A stretch of 5,347 nucleotides of DNA from contig CAMLIZ010000230.1 of NCBI GenBank assembly GCA_946480245.1, positions 1 through 5,347 of the forward strand. The letters run 5' to 3'. The notes under the pieces are model-generated. The model was given only the letters and a program-made list of their open reading frames with translations, was not told the origin of the DNA and did not search any database. Shown here in pieces: positions 1 to 5,347 of this stretch (the stretch's first letter is position 1; each line of letters starts with the position of its first letter). Source of the DNA: an uncultured Pseudomonadota bacterium (GTDB taxonomy: Bacteria > Pseudomonadota > Gammaproteobacteria > Burkholderiales > Burkholderiaceae). Made by a program: the position numbers and the translations under genes.

Positions 1-657
1 ATGCGCTTCAACAAGGTGCAGGTGGCCTGGTTCGGCAACAAGTCGGCGATCGAAGCGGTGGACCGCGCGCAGGGCGAGGTGTTCGCCAAGATCGTGCAGG
101 CCGACGGCAGCGAGGGCTACTACTCGCTGCTGGTCGTCAACAAGAACAGCCCGCTGAAGAGCCTGGACGACGTGCTCAAGCAGCACGCCAGCCTCACGCT
201 CGGCTTCGGCGACCCCAACTCCACCAGCGGCACCGTGGTGCCCGGCTACTTTGCGTTCGCGCAAAACCACATCGACCCGATGAAGGACTTCAAGCGCACG
301 ATCCGCGCCAACCACGAGAGCAACTTGCTGGCGGTGGTGAACAAGCAGGTCGACGTGGCCACCAACAACACCGAGAACTGGGACCGCTTCGAGAAGACGC
401 ACCCCGAGCAGCTGAAGGAAGTGCGCCAGATCTGGCGCTCGTCGCTGATCCCGAGCGACCCGATCGTCTGGCGCAAGGATCTGAACCCGGCCATCAAGGC
501 CAAGGTGCGCGATTTCCTGCTGGGCTATGGCAAGACCGCACACGAGAAGGAAGTGCTCAAGCCGTTGGGCTACAGCGCCTTCCGCGCGTCCTCCGACGAG
601 CAGTTGAGCGTGATCCGCGAGATCGAGAAGGCCAAGCGCGCGGTCGCGCAGAACTGA
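1..657 (+). CDS. phnD: PhnD, phosphonate ABC transporter periplasmic substrate-binding protein (5'-truncated)
   Basis: This is the C-terminal 218 residues of a periplasmic phosphonate-binding protein, which captures organophosphonates such as 2-aminoethylphosphonate and delivers them to the PhnE/PhnC transporter. The PhnD family hallmark DPNSTSG is at residues 71-77, in the loop that holds the phosphonate oxyanions. HES at 105-107, a TNN at 121-123 and the [10 protein letters not shown] stretch around 148-157 also match the family; H105 and D153 are likely ligand contacts by analogy with E. coli PhnD. Family members are about 330-340 residues with a signal peptide. The frame is open to the first base and the first residues (RFNKV, then GNKSA) resemble the interior of PhnD, so the ATG at base 1 is probably an internal methionine and roughly 110-120 residues lie outside the window. 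phnE follows 14 bp downstream, consistent with one operon. Confidence 0.93.
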   Translation: MRFNKVQVAWFGNKSAIEAVDRAQGEVFAKIVQADGSEGYYSLLVVNKNSPLKSLDDVLKQHASLTLGFGDPNSTSGTVVPGYFAFAQNHIDPMKDFKRTIRANHESNLLAVVNKQVDVATNNTENWDRFEKTHPEQLKEVRQIWRSSLIPSDPIVWRKDLNPAIKAKVRDFLLGYGKTAHEKEVLKPLGYSAFRASSDEQLSVIREIEKAKRAVAQN

Positions 658-671
658 GCCGGCGCACGGCG

Positions 672-1490
672 ATGACGAGCAGTACCGCTACCGCCGCCAC
701 GCTGGCAGCGCCCCGGGCCGCCTTGCCGGCGGCGCCGCGCACCCCGCTGTCCCGCATGGCGGCCTGGGGCCTGCTGCTGGCGCTGCTGGCGGCGAGCTGG
801 GGCGGCGCCGAGATGCGCCCGCTGGATCTGCTGCGCAACGCCGGCAACATGCTGGAGTACGGCAAGGGCTTCTTCCCGCCCAACTTCGCCGACTGGCGCA
901 TGTACGCCAGCGAGATGGTGATCACGCTGGACATCGCGCTGTGGGGCACGGCGCTGGCCGTCGTGGGCGCAGTGCCGTTCGGGCTGCTGGCGTCGGCCAA
1001 CATCGCGCCGGCGTGGGTGCACCAGCCGGTGCGCCGCCTGCTCGATGCGTTCCGCGCAATCAACGAGATGGTGTTCGCGCTGCTGTTCGTCGTGGCGGTG
1101 GGCCTGGGGCCGTTCGCCGGCGTGCTGGCCCTGTGGGTGCACACCACCGGCATCCTCGGCAAGCTGTTCAGCGAGGCGGTGGAGGCGATCGATCCGCACC
1201 CGGTGGAAGGCATCCGCGCCACCGGCGCGCACCCGCTGGCGGAAATCGTGTACGGCGTGATCCCGCAGGTGCTGCCGCTGTGGATCTCCTACACGCTGTA
1301 CCGCTTCGAATCCAACGTGCGCGCAGCCTCGGTGGTGGGCATGGTGGGCGCCGGCGGCATCGGCATGGTGCTGTGGGACGTGATGCGCAGCTTCCAGTAC
1401 GACCGCACCGCCGCCGTGCTGGTGATCCTGGCCATCACCGTGTCGCTGATCGACGTGTTCTCGGCCCAGCTGCGCAAGAGGCTCATCTGA
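672..1490 (+). CDS. phnE: PhnE, phosphonate ABC transporter inner-membrane permease
   Basis: The 272-residue integral membrane permease forms the phosphonate channel, working with PhnD and an ATPase (PhnC, not in view). Hydrophobic segments are near residues 30-45, 83-107, 130-155, 195-210, 217-236 and 246-264. The EAA loop that docks onto the ATPase lies at about 168-202: [19 protein letters not shown] followed by IPQVLP, which is very close to the PhnE family form. [10 protein letters not shown] (223-232) is another typical permease stretch. Length agrees with the usual 260-280. The start at 672 is the first ATG after the phnD stop; it gives a 29-residue Ala/Pro/Thr-rich cytoplasmic leader and has only a weak GC-rich ribosome binding site. 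An ATG at residue 29, just before the first membrane segment, is a less likely alternative. The stop codon overlaps the next start (TGATG), implying translational coupling. Confidence 0.95.
   Translation: MTSSTATAATLAAPRAALPAAPRTPLSRMAAWGLLLALLAASWGGAEMRPLDLLRNAGNMLEYGKGFFPPNFADWRMYASEMVITLDIALWGTALAVVGAVPFGLLASANIAPAWVHQPVRRLLDAFRAINEMVFALLFVVAVGLGPFAGVLALWVHTTGILGKLFSEAVEAIDPHPVEGIRATGAHPLAEIVYGVIPQVLPLWISYTLYRFESNVRAASVVGMVGAGGIGMVLWDVMRSFQYDRTAAVLVILAITVSLIDVFSAQLRKRLI
1476..1481 (+). promoter_or_regulatory. Ribosome binding site of the HD-domain oxygenase gene
   Basis: AAGAGG lies within the last codons of phnE, 8 bases before the ATG at 1490. It supports that start over the upstream in-frame ATG at 941, which would place the protein inside phnE in another frame. 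Confidence 0.65.
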
Positions 1491-2095
1491 TGGAACAACC
1501 GACCTTGATCGAGCGCATCGAGGCGCTCTTCCAGCAACACGGCCAGACCGTGTACGACGGCGCGCGCCAGGAGCCGGTGTGCGCGCTGGCGCACGCGCTG
1601 CAGTGCGCGCAGCTGGCCGAATGGGCGCAGGCCGACGGCCCGCTCGTGGCCGCCGCGCTGCTGCACGACGTGGGCCACTTCCCGCTGGCCGGCGGCGCCG
1701 AGGTGGACGACCACACCGACGACGCTCACGAGTTGCGCGCGCTGCCCTTCCTGGCCGCCGGCTTCGGCCCGGCGGTGACCGAGCCGGTGCGCCTGCACGT
1801 GGCGGCCAAGCGCTACCTGGTGCGCAGCGACACCGCCTATGCCGGCACGCTGTCGCCGGCTTCGGTGCATTCGCTGGCGCTGCAGGGCGGACCGATGAGC
1901 GACGCGGAGCTGGCCGCCTTCGAGGCCCTGCCCTTTGCGGCCGATGCCGTGCGCCTGCGCCGCTGGGACGATGCGGCCAAGGAGCCAGGCAAGCGCACGC
2001 CGCCGCTGACCTACTACCTGGCCCTGCTGCAGCAGCTGCAGCAGCAGCCCTGGGCCGACACGCGCACCGAGATCGGAGCGGTCGGCGTGGCCTGA
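1490..2095 (+). CDS. PhnZ-like HD-domain phosphonate oxygenase (phosphonate-operon HDIG family)
   Basis: This 201-residue protein belongs to the HD proteins found in phosphonate degradation operons, the group that includes PhnZ. PhnZ is a mixed-valence diiron oxygenase that splits the C-P bond of a 1-hydroxyphosphonate, releasing phosphate. The metal set is complete by spacing: H35, H59-D60 (HD), H80, H103 and D160 or D161 in RRWDDAAK. H63 and K107 match PhnZ phosphonate-binding positions (H62, K108). Context supports the role: it is coupled to phnE by a TGATG overlap and is the last gene of the transport operon. The N-terminal substrate-lid region looks altered: family members usually carry Tyr-x-Gly-Glu, whereas here Y22-D23-G24 is separated from E28 by Ala-Arg-Gln, and the usual Thr/Ser-Gln before the first His is Cys-Ala (31-32). 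The substrate is therefore unknown. A hydroxylase partner (PhnY type) would be expected but is not in the window. Family assignment is firm; enzymatic activity is inferred. Confidence 0.85.
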   Translation: MEQPTLIERIEALFQQHGQTVYDGARQEPVCALAHALQCAQLAEWAQADGPLVAAALLHDVGHFPLAGGAEVDDHTDDAHELRALPFLAAGFGPAVTEPVRLHVAAKRYLVRSDTAYAGTLSPASVHSLALQGGPMSDAELAAFEALPFAADAVRLRRWDDAAKEPGKRTPPLTYYLALLQQLQQQPWADTRTEIGAVGVA

Positions 2096-2118
2096 GCACA
2101 GCCACAGGGGGACAGTGA

Positions 2119-2151
2119 ATAAAACGATTTAAACTGTATAAATCGTTTTAT
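2119..2151. promoter_or_regulatory. Perfect 13-bp inverted repeat in an AT-rich island; candidate operator
   Basis: Arm ATAAAACGATTTA (2119-2131), a 7-base spacer AACTGTA (2132-2138) and arm TAAATCGTTTTAT (2139-2151) form an exact dyad. Only 6 of the 33 bases are G or C, against a very GC-rich background. It ends two bases before the ribosome binding site of the small basic protein at 2165. A possible -10 box, TATAAA at 2137-2142 with TG in front (2135-2136), lies inside the dyad, so a protein bound here would block transcription; no good -35 is visible. Alternatives are an mRNA hairpin controlling translation, or a weak end signal for the phn operon. It is not a canonical terminator, because the stem is AT-rich and no T-run follows it. 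Confidence 0.7.
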
Positions 2152-2153
2152 CG

Positions 2154-2159
2154 AGAGGA
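2154..2159 (+). promoter_or_regulatory. Ribosome binding site of the small basic protein gene
   Basis: AGAGGA is five bases before the ATG at 2165. It sits directly after the inverted repeat, so a folded or protein-bound repeat would be close enough to affect ribosome access. Confidence 0.7.
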
Positions 2160-2164
2160 CCGTC

Positions 2165-2536
2165 ATGCCCACCCAACGCCGCAGCGCCGTCAAGGCGGCA
2201 CCCGTCAAGGCCGCACCCGTCAAGAAGGCGCCCGCCACGGCGGTGACCAAGCCACCGAAAGAGAAGCCGGTGCGCGACGGCTTCACGATGCCGGCCGCCG
2301 AGTACGCGGTGATCGGTGCCATCAAGCAGCGTGCGATTCGGCTCGGCCATCCGGCCAAGAAGAGCGAGGTGCTGCGCGCCGGCCTGAAGACGCTGGCCGC
2401 GATGGCCGACGCGGCGCTGCTGGCAGCGCTGAAGGCCGTGCCCCCGCTGAAGACCGGCCGCCCGAAGGCCAAGCAGGCCGAGGCCCACGCGAAGGCCGCC
2501 CAGCCGAAGCCGAAGGCGCGCAGCAAGAAGGCCTGA
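2165..2536 (+). CDS. Small basic protein: ribbon-helix-helix-like core between Lys/Ala-rich histone-like tails
   Basis: The protein has 123 residues and is strongly basic. Residues 1-36 are a Lys/Ala/Pro tail containing a five-residue repeat (A/P-V-K-A/K-A, three copies at 8-22). Residues 37-97 form the conserved-looking core: a short strand-like RDGFTMP, a helix AEYAVIGAIKQRAIRLG, then KKSEVLRAGLKTLAAM and a further Ala/Leu helix (82-91), ending in LKTGRPK. This beta-helix-helix order with KSE-LRAGL resembles ribbon-helix-helix DNA-binding proteins. Residues 98-123 are a second Lys/Ala tail like those of bacterial H1-type proteins. The likely role is DNA binding, possibly as a nucleoid-associated protein or a repressor of its own gene through the adjacent palindrome; this is inferred from composition and context. 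The gene has its own intergenic region after the phn operon and a good ribosome binding site, so it is probably a separate unit. It ends one base before the convergent kinase stop. I recall similar unnamed proteins in Burkholderiales but cannot give a gene name. Confidence 0.85.
   Translation: MPTQRRSAVKAAPVKAAPVKKAPATAVTKPPKEKPVRDGFTMPAAEYAVIGAIKQRAIRLGHPAKKSEVLRAGLKTLAAMADAALLAALKAVPPLKTGRPKAKQAEAHAKAAQPKPKARSKKA
2186..2230 (+). repeat. Three tandem 15-bp repeats inside the small basic protein gene
   Basis: The copies at 2186-2200, 2201-2215 and 2216-2230 share the core CCGTCAAG. The first two differ at two bases, and the third diverges at its 3' end. They are in frame and encode AVKAA, PVKAA and PVKKA, which lengthens the basic N-terminal tail. 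Such in-frame repeats can vary in copy number between strains. Confidence 0.75.
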
Positions 2537-2537
2537 G

Positions 2538-4832
<2,295 letters not shown>

Positions 4833-4885
4833 GGCCCCCGCTCGGTAGAATCGCGACCTTCCCTCACAGCCACTGGATCAACACC
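4833..4885. other. 53-bp divergent intergenic region between the kinase and the exported-protein gene
   Basis: This short spacer must carry the + strand promoter, and perhaps the kinase promoter too. It contains a C-run (4834-4838) and the TAGAAT box described separately. No strong inverted repeat or activator site was recognised. Confidence 0.6.
4846..4851 (+). promoter_or_regulatory. Possible -10 box for the exported-protein / miaB transcript
   Basis: TAGAAT lies 34 bases before the ATG at 4886, within GGTAGAATCG. The distance suits a short leader. No TTGACA-like -35 is found at the right distance, so this rests on the -10 alone. Confidence 0.35.
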
Positions 4886-5275
4886 ATGCAACGCTGTGCC
4901 CGCGCGGCCGCCGCATTCGCCGCCGCCATGGCCCTCGCCCTGCCTGCCTGGGCCCAAATGCACCGCCCGTTTCCAGCCACCGCCCTGCGCGGCCAGGTGG
5001 TCTTCGCCAATGCCGCCTATGTGCAGTTGAACGGACACCCGGCACGGCTGGCACCCGGCGCACGCATCCGCGGCACCAACAACCTGATCGCGCTGCCTGC
5101 CAGTTTGTCGGGCCAGCAAGCCGAGGTGAACTACACGATCGACGGCCAGGGCCTGCTGAAGGACGTGTGGATCCTCACCGACGCCGAGCGCGCCAAGCAG
5201 CCCTGGCCCACCACCTTGCAGGAAGCCGCCACCTGGCACTACGACGGCGCCACGCAAACCTGGAGCAAGCCATGA
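4886..5275 (+). CDS. Small Sec-exported protein of unknown function, upstream of miaB
   Basis: The 129-residue precursor has a typical signal peptide: basic start (R3, R6), an Ala/Leu-rich hydrophobic core (7-20) and an AWA-Q cleavage site after residue 23. The mature part of about 106 residues is probably periplasmic. It opens with [18 protein letters not shown], continues with [13 protein letters not shown] (54-66) and a strand-rich middle ([16 protein letters not shown], 83-98), and ends with a Trp-rich tail (W107, W117, W126). The pattern suggests a small beta-rich domain; no catalytic motif or cysteine pair is seen in the mature part. The start is the first ATG in frame, with only a weak GGAT (4875-4878) as ribosome binding site. 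The stop overlaps the miaB start by four bases (ATGA), so the two genes are very likely cotranscribed and translationally coupled. I recall a similar unnamed protein beside miaB in Burkholderiales, but have no function for it. Confidence 0.88.
   Translation: MQRCARAAAAFAAAMALALPAWAQMHRPFPATALRGQVVFANAAYVQLNGHPARLAPGARIRGTNNLIALPASLSGQQAEVNYTIDGQGLLKDVWILTDAERAKQPWPTTLQEAATWHYDGATQTWSKP
5262..5265 (+). promoter_or_regulatory. Ribosome binding site of miaB
   Basis: GGAG is located in the last codons of the exported-protein gene, six bases before the ATG at 5272. It fixes the miaB start and fits coupled translation across the ATGA overlap. Confidence 0.65.
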
Positions 5276-5347
5276 AGAAGGTCTACATCAAGACCTTCGG
5301 CTGCCAGATGAACGAGTACGACTCGGACAAGATGGCCGATGTGCTGG
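5272..5347 (+). CDS. miaB: MiaB, tRNA-2-methylthio-N6-isopentenyladenosine synthase (3'-truncated)
   Basis: Only the first 25 residues are present, but [19 protein letters not shown] is the very conserved N-terminus of the MiaB methylthiotransferase domain. C11 would be the first of three cysteines holding the auxiliary 4Fe-4S cluster. MiaB is a cytoplasmic radical-SAM enzyme that adds a methylthio group to i6A37 of tRNAs reading UNN codons, improving decoding. The full protein is usually about 440-470 residues, so almost all of it lies beyond the window. The start overlaps the preceding stop as ATGA. Confidence 0.93.
   Translation, partial: MKKVYIKTFGCQMNEYDSDKMADVL

Noticed and set aside
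941..1489. Upstream in-frame extension of the HD oxygenase from the ATG at 941
   Set aside because: The extension would read through phnE in another frame with Arg/Gly/Ala-rich low-complexity sequence. The ATG at 1490 has a good ribosome binding site and gives the normal family length.
570..2105. Open frame of 511 codons on the - strand, opposite phnE and the HD gene
   Set aside because: The translation is low-complexity Arg/Ala/Pro/His and shows no domain, while the + strand genes are clear family members.
2134..2149. LexA/SOS box suggested by CTGTATAAA in the palindrome
   Set aside because: The required ACAG at the matching distance is missing (TTTT is there instead); the dyad has a different centre and arms.
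2119..2151. Reading the inverted repeat as a rho-independent terminator of the phn operon
   Set aside because: The stem is almost all A-T pairs and is followed by CGAGAGGA, not a T-run, so it lacks both a stable GC stem and a U-tract.

Overview
The window is very G+C-rich (estimated by eye, not counted), with codon third positions dominated by G and C. The encoded proteins suggest a Gram-negative betaproteobacterium, most likely in Burkholderiales. The arguments are the phosphonate ABC transporter paired with an HD-domain oxygenase, a ribbon-helix-helix-like protein with Lys/Ala-rich tails, and a small exported protein just before miaB. This placement is an inference from gene content; no rRNA or marker comparison was possible.

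Left part (1-2095, + strand): the 3' end of a phosphonate uptake and catabolism operon. In order it holds the C-terminal two thirds of PhnD (periplasmic phosphonate-binding protein, cut by the window edge), PhnE (membrane permease), and an HD-domain protein of the PhnZ / 'phosphonate degradation operons associated HDIG' family. The last is translationally coupled to phnE through a TGATG overlap. The expected ATPase PhnC is not visible and would lie upstream. The logic would be import of an organophosphonate by PhnCDE, followed by oxidative C-P bond cleavage by the diiron HD oxygenase. No C-P lyase genes are seen in the window.

Middle (2096-2536, + strand): a 69-bp intergenic stretch contains a strikingly AT-rich, perfect 13-bp inverted repeat (2119-2151). 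A good ribosome binding site and a 123-residue basic protein follow. That protein has a ribbon-helix-helix-like core between histone-H1-like Lys/Ala/Pro tails. The palindrome touching the ribosome binding site suggests an autoregulatory operator. This is the most interesting unit of the window.

Right-centre (2538-4832, - strand): a large soluble hybrid sensor kinase, GAF-GAF-HisKA-HATPase-REC, convergent with the small basic gene and separated from it by a single base. Its start codon is not ATG (TTG or GTG), and no partner response regulator is in view.

Right end (4886-5347, + strand): a small Sec-exported protein of unknown function, divergent from the kinase across 53 bp. It overlaps by four bases (ATGA) the start of miaB (tRNA methylthiotransferase), which runs off the window. 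Long open frames opposite the kinase and the phn genes look like high-G+C shadows and are not called. No tRNA, rRNA, CRISPR array, insertion sequence or canonical rho-independent terminator was seen.
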